From Voacanga thouarsii (Eukaryota; Streptophyta; Magnoliopsida; Gentianales; Apocynaceae): 64,000 bases of DNA. Under the pieces are notes generated by a model that saw only the letters and a program-made list of their open reading frames with translations, had not been told where the DNA came from and did no database searches. This document shows, piece after piece, positions 22,453 to 35,570 of the stretch. The stretch spans positions 2,356,001 through 2,420,000 of the forward strand of contig JANUWF010001224.1 in the NCBI GenBank assembly GCA_026120185.1. Direction: 5' to 3'. The position numbers and the translations under genes are program-made. The stretch's first letter is position 1; every line of letters starts with the position of its first letter.

Positions 22453-23853
22453 TGATAGAAGCTAAAATCACCATTATTTTCCTAGTTATTTGAGCTTGTT
22501 TTGAGATACATTTGTTACAATAACTAGGCATATTCCTTTCTATTTGACATTTTGCTTGTATAAAGTATTTTTGATAAATTTATGCAAATTTAAGTTAAAT
22601 TCAAGCAAAACAAGAGATTTTCCAGAGTACACCTAGCACCAGGTCTGGTAAGTGGACCAGGCACCAGGTCCATTCTGGACGACCAAAGGAAAATTGAGAA
22701 AAATTCAGAGGAGGAGCAGATTGACTGGACCTGGTGCTAGGCCCGTTCTAGAAGGGCAAAATCTTGTGCACAAATTTAGAAATTTTTAAATGATTTTGGA
22801 ATTTTTCGAATCCTACTCGGCCAAGACTTCCTAAACTACAACTTTAGTCTCTAAGAGGCCTATAAAAGTAAGAGAAAACACAAGGAATTAAAAGGTGGAT
22901 CTAAGAACTAAAATTCCAAACACTCATTGAAAGAGAAATTCACCAATTCGAGGGTTGTTCAAGAAAGTCTTCTAAGGAGAAGAAAGAGGCTTATCTTTGT
23001 TCGAGTCATTTCTTTTATCTTTGTTTTTTTTTTTTTTGTTCTTAAACAATTATGTATTCAATATTTTTATTGTAATTTAACATTATTTTGGATTTATAGT
23101 TTTGTGTTAATTTAGTTATTTGATCAATTCTTTATCATCTTTTATATTTGCTTACTTGTTATCATGGGTCATTAATGTGAGTTCTTCTAACTGACTTGGG
23201 AAAATGAAGTTAGGAGTTTATTGCATTAATTTCATATTTGTTAAATCTTAATGGACTTGGACGATGAAGTTAGGATTAAAGGACTAAAGTAATTGAAGAT
23301 TAGTTTATTTCACCTCGAGCAAAGGCTTATTAGCTAATTTCATGTTTATGAAGAATTGAGCTTAATGCATGCTTTGGTTATGTTAGCTTGATTGAAAAAT
23401 CTATTAATATTAATAAAAAGATAGCGATTCCATGGATTGAGAAAAGAAGTGAAATTTATCTAAGTAGATTCATAATTTGGGAGAGGATTGAATTTTACTT
23501 TATATTCCTTTATAATGACAAGATGATAATTAATTGAGAAAATTACTAGTTGGCTCATTATTATGTTTTCTAGGATAATTGTCTAAATTGCATATTCCTA
23601 CATCCTTGAATTGTACATATTTCTTTATTTTTTTATTATTTTCTCACTTTATGTGGGTCGGTTAAACAATGAATGAAAAGTGATTAGTGTGTACTTGTTC
23701 TTTTGAGGATCGATACTCGTTAATTCCCTATGCTATGCTTGTGATAAGTATATTTGCTCGTATGTGTATTTTGGGATTAATATTTTAATTAAGACTTGAC
23801 TAAGTGATGGATTTAAATTTGATAATTTTTATATACCCAAAATTTAGGCATCA
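22453..23853 (+). repeat. 3' LTR of element B
   Basis: It pairs with 18007-19423 from TGATAGAAGCTAAAATC to TTAGGCATCA. The same decayed GGCGCC-type block lies at 22627-22760. Confidence 0.88.
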
Positions 23854-24119
23854 AAAGATTAGCTAAAGGACTAAGAAGGATAAAGAGGGAAAAGAAAACA
23901 ATGCTCCCCAAGGCAGATTAGCTTTAATGAGAGTGAATTTCCTAGTCCAAAAGTTGATAGGACCATTGTCATCAAGAGAGGAGTTAATAAACGTACAAAA
24001 AGAAATACAAACACACAACAATTAAAAGTATAAAAAGAAATTAAAGGCATACTAATAAAATTAAATCAACGTCAACTTAAAAGAAAAATAGAAAAATAAA
24101 CAAAGCATTTAAGAAACCC

Positions 24120-25349
24120 TTGAAGTAAAGCCTCCAAATAGGCCTTTAGGTCCTCTAAATCTATCCCAAAAGTATCTCTAATGATTTCCATGAATGTTTT
24201 AATTTAGTATAAGATGGCGCAAAATTTCACCGTGTTGTTGTTGGGTATCCTCAATTCGATCTTGCCTTTGATTTTGATTCTCTTGGACAGTTCTTATATT
24301 AGCCATTTCTATCCTCAATTGCTCCAAGGATGCATAAATGCCAATGAAAATTTTATCACTAACACTTGAAGGTATCCCAACATTCATTCTTCGTAGGATA
24401 CTTCCTCTTTTTCAACTTGTAGCTCAGAAACACTTGTTTGGTCAACCTCCCTTAGTTTTAGCCATAATTGTGCTACAATATTAAACTTGTTACCACAATG
24501 GTGAAGCAATTTTTCAGTAACAACATGACGTGTGGTGGTCGTCTCCACAATTTCATTACCTACATTAACTCTCAAATCATTTAAAACTTGTGTAATTACC
24601 AAATGAAGCACATATGCTTTAGAAGCAAGGCCATAAGTTGTGCTTCATGCATAGATGTTAGCAATAAAGGGACAAGGGGAATAGGCTCTTCATGAAGCAA
24701 TTTATAAAGTATATAAAAATCAATCATTCTAGCTTCAGGAAAACTACTTGCTCGAGGGTAAATATTAAAGCACAAAATATGTACAATAACCTTCAAGTGA
24801 GGAGCAAGATCATTATTAGAAAGAAAGAGAACCATTTTCTAAAGTCCTAAAGCTCAAACCTAATTCATGACAAGCAACATGAAAATTCTAGTTTGGATCG
24901 TAAATAATTTTCTTACCATGATGATCAATTTCTATCCAAGGAGACTATCATCACGAATACCTAAAATCATAGCCAACATCTTTCTATCTAACTTTATTGG
25001 GGTGCACTTTACTTCTGTTTTTTATTTTCTTGAGGTGTCTTTTCTTTTTAACCTTCATGTTAGCATAATATTCTTTTACAACTGAGGACAAAAATTTTTC
25101 CTCAGTGTAACAATAGGTTCCCAACCAAATTGTCTAAACATGTCAGTTATCTAAAGTGATTGATCCAAAGAAGGTTTCATCTTTTTCTCAATAATAATCT
25201 TATTGATGGGCCTATTAGAATGCCACTTTACACACTCATTATCAACAAAAACCCCTGGGTGCAAAGAAGGTAGCTCTAAGAAAGTGTCATGAGATAAGGA
25301 TGCTCTATTATGTTTGATTGGTTTGCTTACTTGTTTAGTTCAAGGCATT
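24120..25349 (-). pseudogene. 'Putative plant transposon protein'-like gene of D, broken
   Basis: Minus-strand pieces align in order with the C gene. They are ELPSLHPGVFVDNECVKW, VVKEYYANMKVKKKDTS, LSNNDLAPHLKVIVHILC, MIDFYILYKLLHEEPIPLV, then a C-terminal helical part (GIYASLEQLRIEMANIR) and a short Gly/Phe tail. The 'VKEYYANMK' segment followed by a fold ending in LAMILGI resembles the family annotated in plants as 'putative plant transposon protein' (I recall it as Pfam PF20167). That match is from memory. Several frameshifts and stops break it, including one after MP. Its biochemical role is unknown; in position it replaces gag-pol. Confidence 0.6.
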
Positions 25350-26253
25350 TTGTCGCTCAACAAAAAACAGCTTCTCAAAAATGATTTTTACAATAAAACT
25401 CAAAAGCAAAGCTCCACTTCTTCTTTTTTTAAAAAATTTCCCCAATTTGTTTTTCCTGAATCCTTCCACTTCTACACAAATCTAAATCCACAAACAAAGT
25501 AGCACACATTCAACCCATAATTCCACCAATTTTAACAACATCAACGTAAGGGTAAAATCATATTGTGCTAAAAAATACCCAAAATCACCATAAGTGCTAA
25601 AGTTCCAAAAAAATGCACAGACTATTATAGAAGTAAGAAAAACACTAGTAGACCATTCTATGCATATTTCCAACACCAAATAATTCCACACTATAAGTTT
25701 AAGCCAAGAAAATTTTCCCTTAAATTTAAATACCAAAAATTACTAAGAAATTCAAGGGGCGAAAATTTACCATAACTTGAAGAGAATTTTATACCAAAGT
25801 TGTCTCCAACTAGAAAGCTTCAATTTTGCATCACTAAATCTTCAAAAATTTTAAAAAAATTTGACTAGAAACTAAGGACGCAATAGTCGGTGAAGTTGGT
25901 GAGTGAAGAAGATTTAGAGGGGAAAATTAAGAAAACAAACCATAGGTTGGAAGAAGAATGGGTGGATAATTAAATTTTGTAGGAAAAGAAGTAGAATAAC
26001 AAAAGAAATTGAAGAAGAAGAGGAGTGGAGGTGGCTAGCAGTGAAATGAAAGAGGAAGAAAGCAACGGTCTTTGGAGAAAAAGAAAGGAAGAATAAACAT
26101 GGGGGAGCGAAAAAGAAATCTGGGAGGAAACTGAAAAGAAAAAGGAAAAGGAAAGGAAAAAACAAGTGGGGTCGTAGTATGTTTTGTTGTGGAAAAGCTG
26201 AAGACCTAAAAAATAAAAAATAAAATCGCAGCTGTCTTTTTGTTGTGCCCTTT

Positions 26254-26302
26254 GACCAAAGCCAGCACTAGCTTTTCTAACCAAGCTAGCGCTGGCTTGG
26301 TC
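26254..26302 (-). other. Long hairpin in the leader of element D
   Basis: Arms of 21 and 20 bp (26254-26274 and 26283-26302) are reverse complements except for one extra A and one G/A difference, which becomes a G-U pair in the minus-strand transcript. The loop is 8 bases. The arms contain CCAGCRCTAGC, itself nearly palindromic. It lies about 460-510 bases after the primer site, ahead of the gene. Confidence 0.75.
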
Positions 26303-26760
26303 TTAAGATATAGTTCGAATTTTTTTTCCTTTTTCATTTTTTAAATATTAAAAAGAAATAAAAGAAAACAATCCTAACATAATGAAAGAATTCAGCACCA
26401 TTGAAATAAGAATGCAGAAACCAAAAATTAAAAATTATACTAAAAAATTAAAGTAAATTCGGTTCACCCAAATTATCGTCATCAATCTGGTGTATCATAA
26501 ACAAGGGCTACAATCTAAAAAATAAACAAAGTTAGTATTGACTCAAAATTTACAATGTAAAAATTATCAAATATTAAAGTAAGCAAATTTACAATTAATA
26601 CATATATTTCACATTAACATCAAGTTAGTAAATTCGGATAGGTACTTATACAATACATTAAATCATACAATTAAGGTAAGTTAGTAATTATCTACGTGTA
26701 TTTACCTATTTACAAATTCACATGGCCAAATCAATGGAATTCAAACTTTTGTAATATTGT

Positions 26761-26778
26761 TCCCTGGCAACAGCACAA
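26761..26778 (-). other. Decayed primer binding site of element D
   Basis: The minus strand reads GTGCTGTTGCCAGGGA in the expected place after the LTR end (ACGTATCA) and T-rich spacer. It is the tRNA-Asp-type site with changes that fit C-to-T and G-to-A decay (GGCGCC to TGTGCT). The retained GTTGCC supports the assignment. Confidence 0.7.
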
Positions 26779-26784
26779 AAAATT

Positions 26785-28593
26785 TGATACGTAGATTTTT
26801 GGTAAAATTATTCAATTTTAAATCCATTCCTAATCAAGTTTTAATTAAAACATTAATCTCAAAACCACATATATAGAGCAAGTATAGTCATTGCAAAGCA
26901 TAGTATAGGGCATTAACAAATACCAATCTTCAAGGAACAGTACCATTAATTACTTTTCAACTTTTGTTTAACCTATCAACAAGAGTGATAAAAAAACAAA
27001 ACAAAACAAAACAAAAATAAAAACAGAAGTAAAAATAAAAATGTCAGCAAAATCTAAGAGAAAAGACATATAAGTAGATAGAAATTCTTGAAGATATAAA
27101 AATAATACATTAGCAATTATCACAATTAATTATCATTCTGACATCATGAAGGAATAGAGTATACTCCAGTTCTTTTTCAATCCCTGGATTCACTACCGTT
27201 TATTCAAATTAGTGGATATATTCTATCTCACCAACCAACTAAAAGATTCATTAAAACTAATTCTTAACAAATATCGTTATATCCTAGGCAATATAAAAGT
27301 ATAAAATTAGTTGATGACTCTATATTCTAAGCAAAATTAACTAATCTTTAACTACCTAAGTTCTTTACTCTTAACATTCTTTTTCAAGTCAATATAGAAA
27401 TAAGACATATGAAATTTACTAAATTACAACCATTCCTAATCTGTTTTTCAAGTTAATTAGAAGGAGGAAACAACTAATTAATCCATCAAATAAGCATAAG
27501 TAATCAAATTTCATAAATAATAATCAATTACTTAAATATCTAAAATCAATACAAAATCAAAAATGTAAAAATATCCTCTAAATATAATTAAAACATTAAT
27601 CTCATAATTATTCAAGAAAAAGAAACCAATGGAAAAAGATAGAATCATAGGCAAGCCCTCTACTCCTAATGAAAACTCCCCCTAAAGCAATGCTCCTTTG
27701 ATTAATGAATTATTCCTTTAATGATGAGTTTCTGATGTACCTCCTTGAATTCATCATAATCTAAGAAAATATTACATGATTAGAAGTATTATCTCACACT
27801 ATGTACATACATGTTTTTAGGATGTTTTGGCCTTGTATATTTAGGTGTACATCTTTCCTAAAAATCCAACAATCAAAAGAAGTATTTTCCATACTGAATT
27901 TAGTAAATTCCGTAGCTACACAAAATCCACCGACGTAGAAAACAGAGGTGAACCGGCCGCAGTTTAGATGCTTCAAATCGTTGCTGGGTTTATTCTAGAA
28001 AATTTGCTCTCCATTGTTGCTTGCATATCCAGCCATGGCTTGAGGTGTAGCCGATCACTAGTTTTTATGTTCTCTCTCTTGAAATCAGCTGCCTCCTAGA
28101 GAAAGCCGGTCACTGCTTCTTTATTTATTTATTTTTTTTTTATGCATGGTGGTCCATGGCTTGGGATAGACAGTTACCTCCTTGCTCTCACATTTCTCTA
28201 GCCGGTCCATGGCTTGGTAGCAAGCCATGACCGACTAGCTCCTTCTCAAAACTAGTCTTCTATTAATTTGTTATTTTTTACTTTGCTCGTGGCTTGGCTT
28301 TCTTAAGATTTTAAATAGTGCTCATGTTTCCTCTATTTTCAGCTTCATTTCTTCTCTGTTTCATGGCTTTATTTGCTCCATTTAGTTCCTCAACTTTTCT
28401 TGACCTTTTTCACATATTTTTTGTGCAACTTTCCACCATTCTTCACTAAATATTAATCCTACACAAAACATAGAAAAACATACCAAAGTGAGGGAATCAA
28501 AGGGCATTTAATCTCAAAATAAAACATAAATACATCATATATCCCTACAAAATATGTGTACACTAAACGCCACAAATTAACCCCTATTCCAAT
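26785..28593 (-). repeat. 5' LTR of element D
   Basis: On the minus strand it ends CTACGTATCA at 26785, directly before the primer site. It is similar in its middle to LTR G and more loosely to the E and C LTRs. The start is placed where the minus strand reads TGGAATAGGGGTTAATTTG, which resembles the TGATAGGGGCTAAATT start of related LTRs; this boundary is uncertain. It contains no gene; 27950-28260 is locally rich in CATGGCTTG words. Confidence 0.55.
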
Positions 28594-28994
28594 TTTCAAC
28601 CTAATCTACTGTGTTAACCTTTTTTCTTAAAGATCTTAATATTTTTATTTAACAAATGTCTTAGATCAAAAACTAAATTATTAAGCATATCAATGCATCA
28701 CCAATGTTAAATGACACATAGCAACGAAGTTCAACTATATGCACTTTAAATCATACAATTCCTTATCAATCTAATCAAGTCATAACTGCAACTTCATTAA
28801 TTCAATAGATACTACTTAGAAAATCAATCAAAAGATCAACTAACTTAATTATACAATCATGCGAATCAATTACACAATGATAAATATAAAGAACATCAAC
28901 ATAACTAATAGAGAAGAAAGCCAAAATTGCACAATTACTCAAAAAATAATCTCAACAATGACAAAGATAGAATCTTTAATTATCTTGAAACAAT
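28594..28994 (-). repeat. LTR F, left piece (split by CACTA)
   Basis: AT-rich sequence ending in AAT (28992-28994), which is repeated after the CACTA element (50249-50251). It looks like the middle of a minus-strand LTR and joins in style to 50252-50895. The assignment to one LTR rests on the TSD and on the polypurine tract at 63330. Confidence 0.4.
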
Positions 28995-29030
28995 TAGTAC
29001 TAGAAAAAAGCTTATTACAAACTGTCAAAT

Positions 29031-29762
29031 TCTGTTGGTAATACTAGTTTACCAATAGATTGTTGACAAAATTTGGGCCGTTGGTAAAACACTTGTTGGA
29101 AAGTGTTACCAACAAGAGTTTTTTTTTAAGTCAGTTAGTAATTACCAACATATTTCACTGTTGGTAATATTAAATTTCAGTTGGTAATGATTTCTTTGGG
29201 GTCAAGTATTTTTTGTTGGTAATCTTATTATATTACCAACAAACTAACCAAGTAGTTAGTAAAGTCATTGGAAATTTTCCAATTGATTATTTTGTTGGTA
29301 TTTTTTCCAGTTGATTATTTAGTTGGTAATGTTGTTGGTAATTTGCCAACAGTTCCTTAGTTGGTATATTTGTGTTGTTGGTAAATATTATACATTACCA
29401 ACAAACGATTTATTTGGTACTTAGTTAGTAAATATAAAAAAATATCATACCTATTGATATCTTACCAACTACAATTCAGTTGGTATTGTAAGCATACTCA
29501 GTATGTACCAATAGATAAATCTGTTCATAAGCACCTGCAAATTGTTGTTGTTACTTACTGATAGCAACCTATTGGTAAGCACTTACAAATTGTTGTTGGT
29601 ATGTACTAACAAATAAATCTATTGGTAAGCATTTGCAAATTTGTGTTGATGATTTCTGTTGGTAAGCACCTATAAATTTATGTTGGTAAATACCAACAGA
29701 TTGTTTGTTGGTAAGCACCTATAAATTTTAGTTGGTATGTACCAATAGATTTTCTATTGGTA
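29031..29762. repeat. CACTA left subterminal repeats
   Basis: More than twenty copies of GTTGGTAA-like words and their reverse complements fill about 730 bp. From about 29530 they build a loose tandem of 55-60 bp units containing GCACCTATAAATTT and TGTACCAAYAGATT. Such motif clusters are the usual binding sites of the CACTA accessory protein. The matching cluster on the right is at 49617-50233. Confidence 0.85.
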
Positions 29763-30032
29763 TCTAAAATTATATTATCACTATATAATCCATACACATA
29801 TTTAATAAAACAATCTTACATAATATTAAAAGTACATTCATATCAAAAGTCATACATCTATATTGAAAGTACATCAATATCCAAATTCACATATCTAAAA
29901 CACTGCCTAAACAAATCACCATCAATATCAAAAGTACATCAAACTCTGATGTGGAACAAAAAATAGATAAAGTTAATTTGTTATGAGCTCAAAACAATAA
30001 TTTACATTATTAGTCTAAAATATGAAATAAAT
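29763..30032 (-). other. AT-rich spacer in CACTA
   Basis: Between the subterminal repeats and the end of the second CACTA gene I see only AT-rich sequence with some CATATCAAAAGTACA repeats. It probably holds the 3' untranslated region of that gene. Confidence 0.4.
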
Positions 30033-32320
30033 TCAAGAACCAGCTCGTGAAGCATCCTCTCTCTTGAGTTCCTTTACTTCTAATGTTAAGGATTTCACCT
30101 CGGATTGCAAGCTTTCATTTGCTTCTCATAGTTCTTGAATAGCCTTGTATAGTGATTCGTCAACATTTTACAATTTTGACCTTTGACCATATTCTATAGA
30201 TTGTACTAAGGAACAAGATGAAGAGGATGACTTGTATGTAGTAGACTTCACTAGGCAGCTCAAACTGAGAGATCCTATGTTGTAGACTATATTACCCTTT
30301 TTTGGTGGTACTACAACTCGCAACCAAACATCAACCTTGTTAATTGGTTTTGATTTCTCCTCTTCAAGTGTTTGATTTGTAATTAGCTTTGTCTCTTTTT
30401 GCAATTCCTCTTGGTATCTTGCCTGTGACAATGACAACACTATAGTATAAATAATAACCCAATAACAAAACTTATACATGCTAGTAAAATAGTCCCAAAA
30501 AATAGCCCCAACCAAGAACAAGTTTCTAGAAAAATCATTTTTAACTTCTTAAAGTAATGATTAACAATAATTCAGGAACATATCCTTTCCCTAAGAAGTG
30601 CCAATATACCATTTCCACAAAGAATTTTACTTTCCCACAACATATTAAAATCCCTATCATGTTAAAATTACCTATTACAAAGTTATCATCTTGCCTTTTG
30701 AAATTAACAGCGTCATACAACCGAATAAGCACTTGTACAACTTCACTGGCCTTTCGAATTCCAAGGATCAGCTAATGAGAACAAGCCAATGCAGATCAAG
30801 AACATAGAGAAGATACCCCAGAATATCAAAAGTTGCAAACGTAGTAGCATGGTTCATGTGACCAATGAGAAATTACATTTGTGGACTTCTGGGGGCTATT
30901 TGTGGCATCAGTTAGAAAGTTAGGACGCTGAATGCTACTAATACACACATGGTAGCAAACCTACATGCTTCTATTATACTTATCAACTTTTTACACACCA
31001 ATAAATTCATTTGCCAACTATCAAGATCTATCAACCGTATATAAAAGAAAAAAAACTAGGCCTCTTCAAATTTTGGATGGTTGATTCCCCAAATCCACAT
31101 GCTTCATTTTCAAGTTTCCGGAACACTTGGGGAGAAAAAAACCAAAGAACTTCAAGAGTAATAATATTCCAAATGAATGTATTTCTAGTATATAGGTTCA
31201 GAATATTACAACACATCAAAAATAAACTGAAAAAGGCCAACTAAGCACTTAAAGTGTCAAGCTGATTCAAAAAATAAAGTAATTTTTAGATGATAATGTC
31301 TATTATGATATAGAAGGTCCCATCAATGAATGGGAAGGATTTTTCAAAGAAACTAGAACGGAACTCCAAAGCAGATTATCACTGAATATTTCTATGTTTT
31401 GAGTACTAAAGCATAGATTACTAGTTGATATTGTGGAAACAATAATTTTAATGGATCCCCATTAAAATAACACCACAATCAGATTAGATCCCGTAAAACT
31501 AAATGTATAAATATATTGATCTTACGTATTTCAATGGATATGACACTTACGTATATGTCCTCATATTGCTTTTCAATAAAGATAAGTTTTAGCACCTCTA
31601 GTAGCTCATTATCCTCTTCTAATATTAGTCTTTCTTTTTTTAGAACTTGCTCAATGTCATCTTCAGTGTTTTGTTTGTGTGAGTGAAAACATAAATGTCC
31701 ATCTGTGGATATTCTCTACGATATTTCTCCTCCTACAAAATCATCATAAAAAGGAAGTTATAACATATTATATATAAGAAAAATAATTAAAAATATATTT
31801 CAATTGATGAATTAAAAGAAAATTCTATGTATAATACATGCTTTCTCTTATTTATAGTTGTTGGGATATACCCTCTTGAATGATTTGAGGCCCCTAAAAT
31901 ACTCTTTTTTGTTTGTTGACATAGTCCTTGAAATTTTCTTGAATGAATCACTCTCTCAATATGCTCCGAGCTCAATGTGGTGCTCCTTTTTTATAAAATC
32001 ATGCAAGATATATCCACTTCGTACTTCTTCCTTCAAGTACCTATAACTGTCATTGGCTTTCTTTTCCCATTTCGCTCTCATAATTGAATTATATTTGTTG
32101 TCCCATTTGTACGCTTTCTGTAGTTTTCCCATAAAAATTACCAAATCAATATAATAAGCATAAAATACAACCTATAGCTATAATTGGACAACGTAAATTT
32201 AATACTTACTACCTATTCAGTGTACCGTACATCTCTTGTGGTAGGTGGGACCTTTTTCCGAGTAGGGTACGATCTCGAAAACATAGATTCTATAGTTAGA
32301 TGAATAGATCGGACTAATTT
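30033..32320 (-). pseudogene. Second CACTA gene, TNP1/Transposase_24-like, decayed
   Basis: Minus-strand coding pieces resemble the plant family labelled 'Transposase, Ptta/En/Spm' (Transposase_24). They are RSYPTRKKVPPTT, YNSIMRAKWEKKANDSYRYL, EEKYREYPQMDIYVFTHTNK, YQEELQKETKLI and PKKGNIVYNIGSLS, the last matching the family's typical KKGRVYGLGS motif. The end is a coiled-coil stretch (LYKAIQEL, then LQSEVKSLTLEVKELKRE) and a stop at 30033. The pieces are separated by introns, stops or both, so exon edges are not assigned. In En/Spm systems this product binds subterminal repeats and helps the transposase. It lies just downstream of the transposase gene, same strand. Confidence 0.7.
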
Positions 32321-32389
32321 GTTGAACAGCTTGGCATTGTAAAGAATTCTTCAACAAAATAATAAATATTTAAGGATTTTTCTAGATAC

Positions 32390-35300
32390 TTTTAGAACAA
32401 ATCCTAAATTTCATAAAATTAAAAATTTACAAATCCATAATTACTATATGGGTTCCTTAGATTGTCTAATGGATCATCCATAATATCAATACTTGGATTC
32501 TGAACTTTATTTTCTTGTAATGCACAATCAACTATAGCCATTTCTAACATTGGTCTTGTAGCAACATGAAACATGCAACCAATCTGCAGTATCCTTTTTG
32601 GGACTTGGATATGGTACGAAATATACTTGGGTTACTTGATGTGAAGTGCAAATGGCTCAAATTTGTTCCATAATCTTTTAGGATTAATATCAAGCAGTTT
32701 GTACTTAGGATGAATTCTTACTCCCACATCATGTCTTGTATCATACCAATCACAATGAAATAACTAGGAATGTTTAACAGGTAAACCAGGATGCTCCAGT
32801 TCCACCACTTACTTTAAAGTACCATAGTATCCACTGTGCCCCTATCATCATCATTATTACCTTTTATGCGTACAGCACTATTTGCAGTGGCTTTTCCTTT
32901 GCTATGAGCAACTATGTGAAAGTTGTAGCCATTCACAAAAAAACTGTCTATAGGTACGCATAAATCTCTTTAGCCACCAACTCAGATGTTTTATTTCATC
33001 ATTTAAAACATTATTAGCTAGATCATGCACCTATTTGACACAAAAATTGTATAACTTAAAAAAATGATGTTAATTAGAATGAAAATTTAGGATGACTTCA
33101 ACCATTGAACAAACTATCTTTCCAATGCTTACTCTAAATTAGATTTAGAAATGTTGGCTACATTAGAGCGCTTCTCAACCTTCAATAGCCTGAATTTTAT
33201 TAAAATAACAAAAAAATAGGTAAGATGTTAAATTTTTTTCTCATTCCAAAATAATATGTGCAAATTCATGCTCACTCCACGTATGGTTAGACCTCTTCGG
33301 TATTTAGCAACACATACAATGCAGCTGCATCATACTCTTTATCTTATAGGAACCTCGTCTTTGTAGCACTTGATGGCCACCTAGGACAGCTAAATGTTGA
33401 AATACTTGACCTCGTTAACTCATCACAACCACCAATATCGCTATTTCATTCAACCTTTCTACTATTTATTTTGACATTAGGGTTAAAGTAAAAAGTACAA
33501 AACATCAAAACTTCTTCAACTAGGTATACATAGAAAATTGAAGCTTCAACTCTTACTTTATTTTTCACCTTCTTCTTTGAATTGTACAAGAACCTATGGT
33601 TGGAGATTTATCATTATGTATATTAAAAATTGAGGTTTAATAAATAATAAATTAAATATTGAACTAACCTCTCAAAAGGATACATTCACCTGTATTGCAC
33701 AAGACCTCCTACTGAAGCTTCATATTGTAAGTGGATTAGATAATGCTCCATTGAATTAAAAAAGCTTGGTGGAAAAATTTTCTCCAATTTGCATATGATC
33801 ATAGCAATATTCTCTTCTAGTTTAAAAATTTGTTCATCATATAACATTCTAGACATCAAGTCCTTGAAGAACAAGCCAAATTCTATTAGAGCATTACTGA
33901 CAACATCTAGAAACAAATAGCGAAATGCTATTGGTATCAATTGAAGCATGAAAACATGACAACCATGGCTCTTAAGGCCAAACAATTTGCATTACTTCTC
34001 ATCCACACATCTTGACAAATTAGAAACATAACCATCTGAGAATTTTAAAGATTTAATCTACTCACACAAAATTTTTCGAGCATTTCTTGTCCATACAATA
34101 GCATGCCTTTGGTTTCTTGGTACCTTTTTATACAAACTATAAATCCCTTCATGGGCAAATCTCACGTAAATCCCTCATTGCATTCTCATTGTCTTTTGTC
34201 TTCCTTTTCACGTCGAAGATTTTATTGAAGATATTGTCAAAAAAATTCTTAATAATATGCATAACATCAAGATTATGCCTAATAACATTTGTCCTCCAAT
34301 ATGGTAAGCTCCAAATTATACTTTTCTTACTCCGGTTGTGAGATTTCCCGTATCCGTCAGGCACGTCATCCCTACCATTTTCAATGACAGTTGGCAAATC
34401 CTTCACCTGTGCCCATATTTTATCTCCACTTTGTCTGTGAGGGTGGTGAATCCTCAATTTGGTTCTTTCTAAATAAGCACTTATTCTTCCAAAAAGGGTG
34501 GTCTAAAAGTAAAATCTGTCGATGGCAATCAAAGAAGTATTGCTTTCTAGAGTTTCGAAGCCTCAATGCATTTGACTTCTCCATACAATATGGACAAGAC
34601 AATCTACTAAATGTGCTCCATCCAAACAACATGCCATATGCTAGGAAATCACTGATCGTCCGTATTAGAGCATCTTTCATCTGAAAATTTTGCTTCTTTA
34701 AAATGTCATATATAAGAACTCCGACTTCCTATAGATGTATCAATTCATTAACCAAAGGCTGCAAATAGATATTGAGCTTCTTCTTGGGGTTTTATGACCA
34801 TGTATTCTTGTACTAAGGAAAATGTATGGTGTTTTCATACACATACAAGCTCATAAATTATATGGTGTTACCATGACAAGCCTACACAAATACTTCTTAC
34901 CAAATATCCCAAATAGAGCAAAACCATCAGTGTAAAATCCAAGTCTTACATTTCGAGACTCTGAAGAAAATGCTGGGTGTGTGCCATTGAAAACCTTCCA
35001 AGCTTCTGCATCAGAAAGATGACTAATGGTGCTCTGAAGGGATTCATGTTCCTCATGCCATCTCATATGCTCAACTGTAACTTTTGAAGTATACAAGTGT
35101 TGCAATCTTGGTGTTAATGGGAGGTAGTGAATTTTTGCATATGTTACATTTTTCTCCACGCATGAACTTCCTTTTTTTTGGCTTCCATCTAGAATGGTTG
35201 CAAAATATACAGTTTTCCAACCTAACATACTCTTTTCGAAAATCCATACAACTATTCACACATTAATCTATTTGTTCATACAGAAGTCCTAACCCAAATA

Positions 35301-35570
35301 CAAGGTTTTTTTTGTCTCATAAAGGTTTTTAGGCATACAACTTATCCTCTTCAGGTGTGATATCCTTAATCAACTATGATATTGCATCACAACAGGTTTC
35401 AACTAAGTTATAATCAGAGTTAACGTTCAGAAGTCACACAACTGTGGATAATTGGAAGTAAATACAGCCTGTCCATAAAGGCTCATCTGCAGCATGTAGC
35501 ATATCATAGAAACTTTATGCATTCGTATTAGGCTCTTTTTCCATTGGGATAGCTTTATTTAATCTTATAT
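32390..35570 (-). pseudogene. CACTA transposase, TNP2-like, decayed
   Basis: In order on the minus strand: FYDMLHAADEPLWTGC (35540-35470); EAWKVFNGTHPAFSSESRN with VRLGFYTDGFALFG (35010-34910); FLAYGMLFGWSTFSRLSC with PYCMEKSNALRLRNSRKQ (34640-34550); LPYWRTNVIRHNLDVMHI with FNKIFDVKRKTKDNE (34310-34180); LKSHGCHVFMLQLIPIAF and EENIAMIICKLEKIFPPS (33980-33760); GVRIHPKYKLLDINPKRL (32730-32660). These match, from memory, Transposase_21, then DUF4218, then DUF4216, the normal order of plant CACTA transposases. Many stops and frameshifts, including in the first 60 codons, show it is dead. The 5' end is not identified. Confidence 0.85.

Larger units (their letters stand above)
18007..23853 (+). 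mobile_element. Non-autonomous LTR retrotransposon B, complete
   Basis: This 5847-bp element has two LTRs (1417 and 1401 bp), a tRNA-Asp-type primer site, one decayed gene and a polypurine tract, all in plus orientation. Its 3029-bp internal region matches element A in order and content, so A and B are one family. No pol genes are visible. Flanking bases are AAAAC and AAAGA, a poor match, so the TSD has decayed or an end has changed. The LTR pair differs by roughly a tenth of positions, older than A. It lies inside element D, whose sequence continues on both sides. Confidence 0.88.
23854..26784 (-). mobile_element. Element D, main internal region
   Basis: This is the minus-strand internal region of a non-autonomous element related to C. 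In transcript order it has a decayed primer site, a leader with a strong hairpin (26254-26302), a C/T-rich stretch (25900-26170), a gene like that of C (25349-24120) and a 3' part that continues beyond insertion B. No pol motif is visible. Confidence 0.7.

Noticed and set aside
29031..29762. CRISPR-like or satellite array
   Set aside because: Repeats occur in both directions, vary in spacing and sit next to a CACTA end, so they are subterminal repeats.
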